Shown in pieces: positions 32,954-41,312 of a stretch of DNA of 64,000 nucleotides. The position numbers and the translations under genes were made by a program. This DNA is from Piscinibacter sp. (GTDB lineage Bacteria; Pseudomonadota; Gammaproteobacteria; Burkholderiales; Burkholderiaceae_C). The notes under the pieces were generated by a model. The model was not told the DNA's origin and did not search any database. It saw nothing but the letters and a program-made list of their open reading frames with translations. Every line of letters begins with the position of its first letter. Positions within the stretch are counted from its first letter, which is position 1. The stretch is taken from contig JADJJI010000004.1 of assembly GCA_016706565.1 (NCBI GenBank), positions 372,001 through 436,000 on the forward strand, in the 5' to 3' direction.

Positions 32954-33817
32954 TCAGTCGATGGGCTGCGCTGCGCCGATCCCGTCGAGGCGGGGCCGCC
33001 GGCCGAGCGCGAGATCGAGCGCCCAGGCCACGGCGAGCGCGCGCACCTGGGCGATCGGCGCCGCTTGTGGGCGGCCGCAGGCGAGCGCGGCCAGCACGTC
33101 GCTGTCTTCGCCTTCGATGTCGGCATGGGTCGCGCCGGCCGCGAGGCGCACGCCGACGAAGCCGTCGCGCAGTGCGGCCAGAGCCTCGCTGCGGATGCTG
33201 CGCAGGGCCGGCAAGGCGTTCGACATGGCGTTGCAGCGGTGCGGCGGCGCCATCGCGGCCAGCACCGGGCGCCGCCCGGCCGCAGAAACGGCGCGCAAGT
33301 GCGCCTCGAAACGATCGGTGGCCACCGGATCGAAGAGCAGCGCGCCGGCCAGGCGCTCCGGCGCGATCTCGACAAGCGCTGCACCCAGCGCCGCGGCGAA
33401 CGCAGCGCCGGCGGAATGGCCGGCAACGATGATGCGATCGGGCAGCGCGCGGCCGTCGGGCGCCGTGCGTGCCGTGGCGAGCCGGCGCGCCAGGGCGGCC
33501 GCCAGCGCAGGGTTGCCGCCAGCCATCGGCGCGTCGACGCACAGCACCATCAGGCCTGCTGCCATCAGTTGCCGCGAGCTGCCGCGCAAGTGGCCGCAAG
33601 CCCGCGTGAAGCCATGCTGGAACACCAGCAGCGCGCTGGCCTGGCCGGCCGGCAGGTACCACTGCACGGCGGTGGGCGCGACATCGAGGTCCATCGTCGC
33701 CGGCACGAGCGCGCCGACTGCATCCGTCTCGCGCAAGGGCGCCAGGTTGGCGCAGCCGGCCAGCAGCAGGCCGAGCCAGGCAACGGCGAGCGAGCGTTTC
33801 GGTCGGCAGGGGGTCAT
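32954..33817 (-). CDS. Alpha/beta hydrolase lipoprotein
   Basis: A 287-residue secreted hydrolase. A lipoprotein signal (SLAVAWLGLLLAGCANL, lipobox LAGC) predicts membrane anchoring outside the cytoplasm. The hydrolase core has LLVFQHGFTRACG (oxyanion), IIVAGHSAGAAFAAALG (nucleophile Ser) and a His in AGATHADIEGEDS. This layout is like secreted carboxylesterase, chlorophyllase-like or polyester depolymerase families. It is divergent from ybaK with a 67-bp shared promoter region and 44 bases upstream of the LanC-like gene. Confidence 0.8.
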   Translation of the reverse strand: MTPCRPKRSLAVAWLGLLLAGCANLAPLRETDAVGALVPATMDLDVAPTAVQWYLPAGQASALLVFQHGFTRACGHLRGSSRQLMAAGLMVLCVDAPMAGGNPALAAALARRLATARTAPDGRALPDRIIVAGHSAGAAFAAALGAALVEIAPERLAGALLFDPVATDRFEAHLRAVSAAGRRPVLAAMAPPHRCNAMSNALPALRSIRSEALAALRDGFVGVRLAAGATHADIEGEDSDVLAALACGRPQAAPIAQVRALAVAWALDLALGRRPRLDGIGAAQPID

Positions 33818-33884
33818 GCGCGAGCCTAGCCCGTTTCCGCACGGGCCGAGCCGGCACGCTTTGCGGCGAAAATGCGCCGCGACC

Positions 33885-34373
33885 ATGGCCAAGAAAGACA
33901 AGCACGTCAGCGAGACCCCCGCCACCGCCTGGCTGCGCGCGCACGGCATCGTGTTCACCGAGCATGTGTACGAGTACGTCGAGCACGGTGGCACGGAAGA
34001 ATCGTCGCGCCAGCTCGGCGTGAGCGAGCACGAGGTGATCAAGACGCTGGTGATGCAGGACGACAAGCGCGAGCCGCTGATCGTGCTGATGCACGGCGAC
34101 AGGCAGGTGAGCACCAAGAACCTGGCGCGCGCCATCGGCGCCAGGTCGGTCGAGCCGTGCACGCCCGAGGTGGCGCAGCGCCACAGCGGCTACCTGGTCG
34201 GCGGCACCTCGCCTTTCGGCACCCGCAAGTCCATGCCGGTGTACGTGGAACAGAGCGTGCTCGCGCTGCCGCGCATCTGCATCAACGGCGGGCGGCGCGG
34301 GTACCTGGTGGGCATCCCGCCCAACGTGCTCACGTCGGTGCTGGGCGCGAAGCCTGTGGCCTGCGCGATCTAG
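33885..34373 (+). CDS. ybaK: YbaK/EbsC Cys-tRNA(Pro) deacylase
   Basis: A 162-residue YbaK-type trans-editing deacylase that hydrolyses mischarged Cys-tRNA(Pro). The family's catalytic Lys and glycine loops are seen in EVIKTLVMQDDKREPLIVLMHGD and SGYLVGGTSPFGTRKSMPVYVEQS. The YLVGIPPNVL end is typical. ATG 33885 fits the normal start. Its stop codon overlaps that of the convergent YciI-family gene within a CTAG tetramer at 34370-34373. Confidence 0.9.
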   Translation: MAKKDKHVSETPATAWLRAHGIVFTEHVYEYVEHGGTEESSRQLGVSEHEVIKTLVMQDDKREPLIVLMHGDRQVSTKNLARAIGARSVEPCTPEVAQRHSGYLVGGTSPFGTRKSMPVYVEQSVLALPRICINGGRRGYLVGIPPNVLTSVLGAKPVACAI

Positions 34374-34813
34374 GGCCTGGTGCGCGATTGCCAGGCGGCG
34401 GCGCTCCAGGTCGGCGCCGCCTCGTTGATGAGCTGGAGGATCTCGGGCGGCAGGTCACCCGCGCCGGTGAGTTGGCGAATCTCCAGAACGTCGTCCTTCC
34501 CGAAGCCGGAAGGCGCGCGCAGGGCCCATTGAATCGCCTCGTCGAGCGAGCTCACCTCGATGAGGTAGAAGCCGCCCACCAGTTCCTTCGACTCGGCGAA
34601 GGGGCCGTCCACGAGGTAGCGCTTGCCATTCGCCACCGCGACGCGGGCCCCTTTTGCGGCAGGGTTGAGGCCTTCGGATGCCACCAGCACGCCGGCCCGG
34701 TGCATCTCTTCGTTGAAGCGCATGTAGGCCTTGAAGAGGTCTGCATCGAACCCTGGCTGCGGGTCGGCGGTCGAACTCTCCGCACTCGACTGCGCCGTGA
34801 TGATGAATCGCAT
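34370..34813 (-). CDS. YciI-related (DGPF domain) protein
   Basis: A 147-residue protein with the YCII-related pattern: MRFIITAQSS at the start, GLNPAAKGARVAVANGKRYLVDGPFAESKELVGGFYLIEVSSLDEAIQWA in the middle. The DGPF motif defines the subfamily common beside ECF sigma factors, but no sigma factor is present here. The ATG at 34813 is chosen on family alignment. Reaction unknown. Confidence 0.87.
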   Translation of the reverse strand: MRFIITAQSSAESSTADPQPGFDADLFKAYMRFNEEMHRAGVLVASEGLNPAAKGARVAVANGKRYLVDGPFAESKELVGGFYLIEVSSLDEAIQWALRAPSGFGKDDVLEIRQLTGAGDLPPEILQLINEAAPTWSAAAWQSRTRP

Positions 34814-35113
34814 GGCCTGCACTCCAGAGGTAGCTTGGTCTCGGTATGGACACGACGAACGAGTTTGCGCCAGATCGACAAGACCACGGCCTTCGGATCT
34901 TGCACCATGAACCGGGACTGCTGGGGGGACAGGTGGCGGAGCACCGGCCAGCCCCAACGGCGCCGCGGCGTGGCAACGAAGACACCGAGAAGCCGTTGTC
35001 CGGGCGGGAGCGCCAGGCCGGCGATCCCGGGTTCATGAAGACGTGGAAGCTGTCGCCGCGAAACGCCCGGAAGCTGCGCCTGGAGCTCGTGTCGACCGAC
35101 ATCGAGCGGGGCT
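34814..35113. other. 300-bp intergenic stretch without a supported gene
   Basis: Lies between the YciI and MATE genes, both on the minus strand. A plus-strand frame at 34846-35268 is open but overlaps the MATE 3' end and shows no family. Minus-strand frames carry Arg/Ser-rich peptide without recognised domains. It may be a decayed gene or long leader of the YciI gene. Confidence 0.4.
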
Positions 35114-36493
35114 TCATCGACTTCGTGCCGACGGATCGACGGGGCGCTGCGAGCGGATCATCCATGCCAGGAAGCCGCACATCCCCACGGCGGCCACGAC
35201 CAGCCCGGCGGTCGCGGTCGACCACATGCCAACCGCCCCGAGCAGCGCCGGCGGTGTCAGGCCGGTGAGGTTGAAGGCCACGGCGTAGCCGCCGGCCAGG
35301 CCCACGCCCCAGATCGCCAGCGCGTAGATCACCAGCGGCACCACCGCGATGCGGTAAGCGCGCAGCACGAAGCCGGCGATCGCCTGCGCCGCATCGGCGA
35401 TGTGGAACACCGCCACCCAGGCCAGCAGCGGCATCGCCGCCGCCACGATGACCGGTTCGCGCGTGTACAGGCCGAGGATGGCCTCGCGAAACACGTAGAC
35501 GAATCCGCCCATCACCGCCGAAATCGCCACGCCGATCTCCAGCCCGTTCCAGCCGATGCGGTGAGCGTCATCGGGGTCGCCCGCGCCGATGCGCTGGGCC
35601 ACCAGCGTGCTCGAGGCGTTGGCGATGGCCAGCGGCATCATGAACATCAGCGAGACCAGGTTCACCGCGATCTGGTGCCCGGCCACCGGGGTGGCGCCCA
35701 GGCGCGAGATGAAGAAGGCCATGAAGGTGAAGCCGGTCACCTCGATCATGATCGAGCCGCCCATCGGAATGCCCAGCCGGATCAACGAGGCGATGCTGCC
35801 GCGGTGCGGCGGCGAGATCCGGTCGCCGATGTGGAAGCGCGCGTAGAACGGGTCGCGCTTGAGAATCAGCCACACGGCCGCGAACTGCACCAGCATGCAC
35901 ACCGCGGTGGCGGTGCCGCAACCCGGGGCGCCCATCGCCGTGATCGGGCCGCCGCCGAACACGAACCAGGCGGTCAGCGGCACCTTCAGTGCCAGCGCGC
36001 CGAGCTGCAGCAGCATCACGATCTTCGGCCGCGACACCGCGGTGTTGAAGCCGCGGAAGGCAGTGAACAGCAGTGCCGGCGGCAAGGCCACGGCGAGTGC
36101 GGCGAGATGGCCGCGCACCTTCCCCGCCACCTCGGGCTGCGCGCGCGCGAGGTCGAGAAAGGGCTGCGGAAACAGCAGCACCAGGCAGCCCGGTACCGAC
36201 AGGACCAGCGCCAGCCACATCGCCTGGTGCAGTTGCGCACCGCAGGCCTCGAAGTGCTGCGCGCCGTAGAGCTGCCCGGCGATCGGGCTGATCGCCAGCA
36301 CGATGCCCATCAGCCCGACGAACACCGTGATGTAGGCCGCGCCGCCGATGGCCAGCGCCGCGAGATCCGTGCCACCGGCGCGCGCGGCCATCATGGTGTC
36401 GACGGTCGAAAAGGCCAGCACCGCCACCTGCCCGACGAACACCGGCCAGGCCAGCGGGGCGATGCGTCGTGCGCTGTCGGCGAGGCGCGTCAT
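35114..36493 (-). CDS. MATE family efflux transporter
   Basis: A 459-residue, 12-helix multidrug and toxin extrusion protein. The two pseudo-repeats open with RIAPLAWPVFVGQVAVLAFSTVDTMM and IPMGGSIMIEVTGFTFMAFF, and VAGHQIAVNLVSLMFMMPLAIANASSTLVAQRIGAG is the family's conserved block. It belongs to the NorM/DinF-like group. Start at ATG 36493 gives the normal N-terminus (MTRLADSARRIAPLAWP). The left end of repeat element copy B is only 50 bases upstream, so its promoter must lie in or next to the repeat. Confidence 0.92.
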   Translation of the reverse strand: MTRLADSARRIAPLAWPVFVGQVAVLAFSTVDTMMAARAGGTDLAALAIGGAAYITVFVGLMGIVLAISPIAGQLYGAQHFEACGAQLHQAMWLALVLSVPGCLVLLFPQPFLDLARAQPEVAGKVRGHLAALAVALPPALLFTAFRGFNTAVSRPKIVMLLQLGALALKVPLTAWFVFGGGPITAMGAPGCGTATAVCMLVQFAAVWLILKRDPFYARFHIGDRISPPHRGSIASLIRLGIPMGGSIMIEVTGFTFMAFFISRLGATPVAGHQIAVNLVSLMFMMPLAIANASSTLVAQRIGAGDPDDAHRIGWNGLEIGVAISAVMGGFVYVFREAILGLYTREPVIVAAAMPLLAWVAVFHIADAAQAIAGFVLRAYRIAVVPLVIYALAIWGVGLAGGYAVAFNLTGLTPPALLGAVGMWSTATAGLVVAAVGMCGFLAWMIRSQRPVDPSARSR

Positions 36494-36543
36494 CTCATGG
36501 CTCCGTGATGCCGAAGCCAAGCTCGGCAGACAACGTTGGCGCG

Positions 36544-37161
36544 CGGCCCTTTGCTGACTTTCGGCGTCTGCTGTGCGGGTTACGGTCGGCGCGGCAAAGG
36601 CACGCCCGGGCAGGCTGCGGCGCTTCGCCTCGGCGGTCGGCGCTGCGCGCCGACTCCCCTGCGATGCTCGGTCTCGCGGCCCCGTCGCCGAACTCACTAC
36701 GCTCCCTGCGGTCGCTGCGTTCGGACAGCGTCGACGAGTCAGAAGACGAAGCGCGCTGCGCGCGCGGCCACGAGCCCTGCGCTTCTCGGCACCTCAGAGG
36801 CGCGCCTCCACCTGCCCGGGCGCGCCTTTGCTGAACCAGCGGTGGCCTGCGAGGCGAGACGAACCGCCGGTGGACTTCGCGGCAGGCGCTGCCCGCGGGG
36901 GGCGATTTCTGTGGCGACGAGAAGCGCAGCGCCAGGGTCGGCGCGCGCCAGCGCGCTTCGTGAACTGACTTGCCGCGGCTGTTCGAACGCAGCGACCGCA
37001 GGTCGCGGAGTGAGTTCTGCGGCACGACCCTGGTGCGAGCATCGCAGTGGAGTCGGCGCGCAGCGCCGACCGCCACAGCATGAGCCCCCCGCGGGCAGCA
37101 CCTGCCGCGATGCACGAACCCGGCACGAATGCGGGAACAAGCGAACGTCAGCAATGGGCCG
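36544..37161. repeat. Repeat element copy B (inverted relative to copy A)
   Basis: A 618-bp non-coding element bounded by CGGCCCTTTGCTGACTTTCG at 36544-36563 and a complementary end at 37142-37161. It matches the reverse complement of copy A (26705-27307) along its whole length, with scattered substitutions and a short insertion near its right end. The same nested inverted blocks are present, including a GTCGGCGCTGCGCGCCGAC hairpin near its left end. No transposase or target duplication was found. It sits between the MATE and DUF3717/DUF1289 genes. Open frames within it are judged spurious. Confidence 0.88.
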
Positions 37162-37216
37162 CAAGCAGCCCGGCGCTCGGCGCAACCGAAGTCATCCGTG
37201 ATGGGCCGCTTGACGA

Positions 37217-37630
37217 TCACGCGGCCGACTCGCCGGAGCGCTCCGCGTAGCGGTTGAAGCGCCAGGCCGTGCCCTCCATCGTGATGCGCCGCCAGGTGAC
37301 GCGCTTTTCGCCCGGCGTCATCACCGTCCAGTTCTGCACCTCGTCGAAACTTCGGCCGCAGCCCTTGCAGATGTCGTCGCCCTGACTCGTGGAGCAGATC
37401 GCGATGCACGGTGCGTCGGGCGTGGTGGCGTACCAGGCGAGCCAGGCCTCGTGGGCCTTCGGCGGCATGCCGTCTTCGTCGACCTCGTGTTCATGCTGGT
37501 AGACCATCAGGCCGTAGACCTCGGCCAATGCACGAACCTCGGGGCAGGCGGTAATGCCATCGATCGAGGGCGAGCGCGCCCGCCACCAGTTGATGGCGGC
37601 CTCGATGTCGGTGATGTGCAGGGCGGCCAT
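37217..37630 (-). CDS. DUF3717 plus DUF1289 domain protein
   Basis: A 137-residue two-domain protein. The N-terminal DUF3717 part reads ITDIEAAINWWRARSP and continues to VYGLMVYQHEHEVDE. The C-terminal DUF1289 part has the cysteine cluster CIAIC and CKGCGRSFDE, likely binding a metal. It is divergent from the SenA/EgtB-like gene with a 59-bp gap. Function is unknown. Confidence 0.85.
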   Translation of the reverse strand: MAALHITDIEAAINWWRARSPSIDGITACPEVRALAEVYGLMVYQHEHEVDEDGMPPKAHEAWLAWYATTPDAPCIAICSTSQGDDICKGCGRSFDEVQNWTVMTPGEKRVTWRRITMEGTAWRFNRYAERSGESAA

Positions 37631-37689
37631 GGGGGGCGGAAGAATAGCAGTCCGGCGCTGCGCTTGCAGGCGGTGCCGGCGGTGCGACA

Positions 37690-38940
37690 ATGGCTTTCAC
37701 ACCGAGGCCCACCGTGCTCGACATCGAAGCTCCCTCCGTCGACTCCGCGCGCATGCGCCGCGCGGGCCGCGAGCTGTTGTCGCTGGCGCTGATGGACTCG
37801 CGCAACCACACGCTGCGCTGGATCGGCGCCTTCGAGCAGGCGCTGTCGACCCCCGAGCTCGACGTGCCGCAGGCGAAGGACCTGAGCCCGCCGCTGTGGG
37901 AGCTGGGCCACCTCGGATGGTTCCAGGAGCGCTGGATCGCACGCAACGTGCAGCGCCAGCGCGGCGCGCGCTGCGACCCGACGCAGTCGCGCCTGCCCTC
38001 GGTGCTGCCCGACGCCGACCGCTGCTACGACCCCGCCGAGATCTCGCACGCCGGCCGCTGGAAACTCGAGCTGCCCGACCTGCAGGCCACCAAGCAGTAC
38101 CTCGTCGAGACGCTCGAGACCACGCTCGACCTGCTCGAATCCACCCCCGCGGACGACGACGACGCGCTGTACTTCTACCGCCTCGCGCTGTTCCACGAAG
38201 ACATGCGCTGCGAGCACTTCGCGCAGATGTCGCAGACGCTCGGCTTCGATGCCGGGCTGCTGTCCGCGCCGGCCGCCATCAACGCGCGCGACCCGCTGCT
38301 CTTCCCGGCCACGCGCTGGCCGCTGGGCTGCGAGCCGGGCGGCTTCGTGTTCGACAACGAGAAATGGGTGCACGAAGTCGAGGTACCCGAGTTCGAGATC
38401 GATGCGCAGCCGGTGACCTGGGCGCAGTACGCCGAGTTCGTCGAGGACGGCGGCTACGACGCGCGCGAGTTCTGGCATCCGCAGGCCTGGGAGTGGCTGC
38501 AGCGCGAAGGCCGTCGCTCGCCGCGCCATGTCGATCAGTTGCGCCACGGCGTGCTGCAGCAGCGGCTGGGCAAGCTGATGCGCGTGCCGATGGCGCAGCC
38601 GGTGGTGCATGTCAGCTGGCACGAGGCCGATGCCTGGTGCCGCTGGGCCGGCCGCCGCCTGCCCAGCGAAGTGGAGTGGGAGGCTGCGGCCCACCAGGGC
38701 GCGAGCCGCGGCTTCCGCTGGGGCGACGTGTGGGAGTGGACGGCCTCGACCTTCCGGCCGTACCCCGGCTTCGTGCCGGGCCCGCAGCGCGACTATTCGC
38801 AGTCCGCCTTCGGCACGCACAAGGTGCTGCGCGGCGCCTCGTTCGCCACCCGCGGGCGCATGCGCAGCGCCAAGTTCCGCCACTTCCAGAGCCCGGAACG
38901 CGACGACCTGTTCTGCGGTTTCAGAAGCTGCGCGCTCTGA
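37690..38940 (+). CDS. senA: EgtB/SenA-family nonheme iron enzyme (selenoneine or ergothioneine synthase-like)
   Basis: A 416-residue two-domain enzyme. An N-terminal DinB_2 four-helix domain contributes iron-binding histidines, and a C-terminal FGE-sulfatase domain has WGDVWEWTASTFRPYPGF, VLRGASFATRGRM and DLFCGFRSCAL. Such enzymes couple hercynine to a thiol or a selenosugar. The Burkholderiales-style sequence and absence of egtD favour SenA, but senB and senC are not in the window. His74 (LGHLGWF) and His169 are present, yet the usual His of HxxxH is Arg173 (HEDMRCEHF), with His176 nearby. The alkB gene follows by 25 bases. Confidence 0.62.
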   Translation: MAFTPRPTVLDIEAPSVDSARMRRAGRELLSLALMDSRNHTLRWIGAFEQALSTPELDVPQAKDLSPPLWELGHLGWFQERWIARNVQRQRGARCDPTQSRLPSVLPDADRCYDPAEISHAGRWKLELPDLQATKQYLVETLETTLDLLESTPADDDDALYFYRLALFHEDMRCEHFAQMSQTLGFDAGLLSAPAAINARDPLLFPATRWPLGCEPGGFVFDNEKWVHEVEVPEFEIDAQPVTWAQYAEFVEDGGYDAREFWHPQAWEWLQREGRRSPRHVDQLRHGVLQQRLGKLMRVPMAQPVVHVSWHEADAWCRWAGRRLPSEVEWEAAAHQGASRGFRWGDVWEWTASTFRPYPGFVPGPQRDYSQSAFGTHKVLRGASFATRGRMRSAKFRHFQSPERDDLFCGFRSCAL

Positions 38941-38965
38941 ACTGCCGTTCGAGCCGCTGATCACG

Positions 38966-40171
38966 ATGGGCCTGCTCTCGGCCACATACAGCGGCACCGG
39001 CCCCGACGGGCAACTCGTCACCTGGCGCGACGGCAAGCGCCTGGGCTGGCTGCTGTCGGTGGTCTACCCGCTGATGCCGCTGTTCGGCGTGGCGCTGCAT
39101 GCGTGGACCGGCCAGCCGATCTCGCTGGCGCTGCCCTTGGTCACCGGTTATGTGCTGATGCCCTTGCTCGACGCGCTGATCGGCGAGGACCTCAACAATC
39201 CACCCGAGGCCGTCGTGCCGCAGCTCGAGGCCGACCGCTACTACCGCTGGCTGACCTGGACCACGGTGCCGCTGTACTTCGTGACGCTGATCGGCTGTGC
39301 CTGGTGGGCCGGCACGCAGGCGCTGCCCTGGTGGGCGCTGATCGTGCTCGCCTACGTCGCCGGCACCAACTCCGGCATGGGCCTGACCACGGGACACGAA
39401 CTCGGCCACAAGCACAACGCCACCGAGCAGTGGCTGGCCCGGCTGATCCTTGCGGTGCCGGCCTATGGCCACTTCACCGTGGAGCATGGCCGCGGCCACC
39501 ACCGCTGGGTGTCCACGCCAGAAGACCATGCCAGCGCACGCATGGGCGAGAGCATCTACCGCTTCGCGCTGCGCGAGCTGCCCGGCGGCATCCGCCGAGC
39601 CTGGCAGCTCGAGTCGCAGCGGCTGCGCTCGCTCGGCTTCAGCGCCTGGAGCCCACGCAACACCATGCTGCAGTCGTATGCGATCACGGCGGTGCTTCAG
39701 CTCGGACTGCTGATCGCCTTCGGGCCGGTGATGATCGCCTTCCTGGGCGTGCACAACCTCGTCGCCTGGTGGCAGCTCACCTCGGCCAACTACGTCGAGC
39801 ATTACGGCCTGCTGCGCGGCCGCCTGCCGAACGGACAGTACGAAGCGCCGCAGCCGCACCATTCGTGGAACACCAACCACCTGGTGACCAACCTCGCGCT
39901 GTTCCACCTGCAGCGACACTCCGACCACCACGCCAACCCGTCGCGGCGCTACCAGAGCCTGCGCCACTTCGCGGAGGTGCCGCAGTTGCCCAGCGGCTAC
40001 TTCGGCATGTTCTCGCTGGCGTACTTCCCGTGGCTGTGGTTCCGCGTGATGGATCAGCGCTTGCTCTCGCTGCCGCATGTGCGCGGTGACCTGAACAAGG
40101 TGAACATCGACCCGACCGCGCGCGCGCGGCTCGAGGCACGTTACGGCGACGCCCGCTTGGGCTTGCGGTAG
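38966..40171 (+). CDS. alkB: Alkane 1-monooxygenase (AlkB)
   Basis: A 401-residue membrane di-iron hydroxylase that oxidises the terminal methyl of alkanes. All four histidine motifs are visible: HELGHKH, EHGRGHH, NYVEHYGL and LQRHSDHH. About six hydrophobic helices surround them. Start ATG 38966 opens with MGLLSATYSGTGPDG; it may be transcribed with the gene upstream (25-base gap). No rubredoxin or rubredoxin reductase gene is adjacent, and no fused rubredoxin domain is seen. Its 3' end overlaps the convergent ModE-like gene by 31 bases. Confidence 0.93.
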   Translation: MGLLSATYSGTGPDGQLVTWRDGKRLGWLLSVVYPLMPLFGVALHAWTGQPISLALPLVTGYVLMPLLDALIGEDLNNPPEAVVPQLEADRYYRWLTWTTVPLYFVTLIGCAWWAGTQALPWWALIVLAYVAGTNSGMGLTTGHELGHKHNATEQWLARLILAVPAYGHFTVEHGRGHHRWVSTPEDHASARMGESIYRFALRELPGGIRRAWQLESQRLRSLGFSAWSPRNTMLQSYAITAVLQLGLLIAFGPVMIAFLGVHNLVAWWQLTSANYVEHYGLLRGRLPNGQYEAPQPHHSWNTNHLVTNLALFHLQRHSDHHANPSRRYQSLRHFAEVPQLPSGYFGMFSLAYFPWLWFRVMDQRLLSLPHVRGDLNKVNIDPTARARLEARYGDARLGLR

Positions 40172-41247
40172 CTCCACCACGGCAACACGCGGCGCAGCGA
40201 GAGCACTTCGCCGCTGCCTTCGGCGGCGTAGCCCGGCAAGGCATTGAGCTGCGCACGCCAGGCCGGGCTCTTCAGCAGCGACAGCAGCGTCTGCACCTGC
40301 GGCTGATCGAGCGCATGCTGCAGCGTGACGAGGAAGTACTGCTCGCGCGCCAGCGGCACGAAGTCCAGCCCGCGCGCCCGCGCCGCCGCCTCGATCCCGA
40401 AGCTGGCGTCGGCACTGCCGCTGGCAACCGCTTCGGCGGCCGCGCGGTGCGAGGGCTCGGCGCTCTCGAAGCCGCCGATGCGCTCCGGCGCGATCTTCTG
40501 CTGCGCCAGCAGTTCCTCCAGTACCACGCGGGTGCCGGTGCCGCGCGAGCGGTTCGCGAAACGCAGGCCCGGCCGGCACAGGTCCGCCAGCGACTGGATG
40601 CCCAGCGGGTTGCCAGGCGCCACCATCAGCCCCTGCGTGCGCCGCGCGAAACTCACCAGCTTGTGGTGGCCCGGCTTGAGCATCGGCCGGTAGACCTTCG
40701 CGGTGGGCGAGCGCAGCGGCGATTCGGTCAGCGCATGGAAGCCCGCCATCAGGCATCGGCCGTCGTTCAGCGCGGCGAGCGCATCGACGCTGCCGCTGAA
40801 CTGGATGTCCAGGTGCAGCTTGTGCTGCGACTGCGCCAGCGCGCGCAGCAGGGGCAGCGCATCGTCGTGGCTGGCCGTCATCGGGATCACGCCGGCGCTG
40901 GCGTCGAAGGCGATCGCGAAGGCCTGCTCCAACTCGCTGCGCAGCGCTTCGATCTGCGGCGCCAGGCGTGCCTGCGCACGCCGCTCGGCCCACAACAGCT
41001 TCTCGCCGAAGGGCGACAGCAGCGCCGGCTGGCCCTTCACCCAGACCACCAGCGTCTGGCCGAGCTCGCCCTCCCAGCGCTTGAGTTCGCCCCAGACGTG
41101 GCGGTACGACAGCTGCAACTGCCGCGCCGCCGCGCTGATCGAGCCGGTGTCGTGCACGGCGGCGAGCAGTGCCATCAGCGGGTGGTGCAGGTCGCGCTGC
41201 GCCGGGTCGCGGCCGGCCAGCGTGTAGGTGAGGCTCACCCTATGCAT
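40141..41247 (-). CDS. ModE-like HTH regulator with periplasmic-binding-protein-like domain
   Basis: A 368-residue transcription regulator. The N-terminal ModE/LysR-type winged helix is MALLAAVHDTGSISAAARQLQLSYRHVWGELKRWE, with the basic wing downstream. The C-terminal 250 residues form a type-2 periplasmic-binding-like domain (GTGTRVVLEELLAQQ, ASGSADASFGIEAAARARG), a fold used to sense molybdate or tungstate. It is divergent from tupB, and its start codon lies inside the dyad at 41239-41261, which suggests autoregulation. Likely the Mo/W regulator of the uptake operon. Confidence 0.85.
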   Translation of the reverse strand: MHRVSLTYTLAGRDPAQRDLHHPLMALLAAVHDTGSISAAARQLQLSYRHVWGELKRWEGELGQTLVVWVKGQPALLSPFGEKLLWAERRAQARLAPQIEALRSELEQAFAIAFDASAGVIPMTASHDDALPLLRALAQSQHKLHLDIQFSGSVDALAALNDGRCLMAGFHALTESPLRSPTAKVYRPMLKPGHHKLVSFARRTQGLMVAPGNPLGIQSLADLCRPGLRFANRSRGTGTRVVLEELLAQQKIAPERIGGFESAEPSHRAAAEAVASGSADASFGIEAAARARGLDFVPLAREQYFLVTLQHALDQPQVQTLLSLLKSPAWRAQLNALPGYAAEGSGEVLSLRRVLPWWSYRKPKRASP

Positions 41248-41261
41248 GGGAGTTCATATGG
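41239..41261. promoter_or_regulatory. Candidate Mo/W operator at the tup promoter
   Basis: An imperfect dyad, CCTATGCA and TCATATGG around a 7-base centre. It overlaps the start codon of the ModE-like regulator and lies about 50 bases before tupB. A copy matching at 19 of 23 positions lies at 45664-45686 before the molybdenum hydroxylase operon. Confidence 0.65.
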
Positions 41262-41312
41262 TCGAGGTTGCCTGACGGCGTGGACAATCCGCGGGAGTAT
41301 GAGAGAGTTTGG

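Noticed and set aside
34370-34373. Shared CTAG at the convergent ybaK/YciI stops as a regulatory site
   Set aside because: The overlap is simply the palindromic TAG stop on both strands; similar end overlaps occur at 40141-40171 and 57975-57978 and reflect compact packing.
34846-35268. Plus-strand 140-codon frame between the YciI and MATE genes
   Set aside because: No family is visible, and its last third is antisense to the conserved end of the MATE gene.
26705-37161. Composite transposon formed by the two repeats
   Set aside because: No transposase is encoded in the repeats or between them, the internal genes are ordinary chromosomal types, and no target duplication was found at the outer ends.
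36495-37409. Long frames of up to 304 codons across repeat copy B
   Set aside because: Same low-complexity translations as in copy A, with frames broken differently between the two copies, so no conserved protein is encoded.
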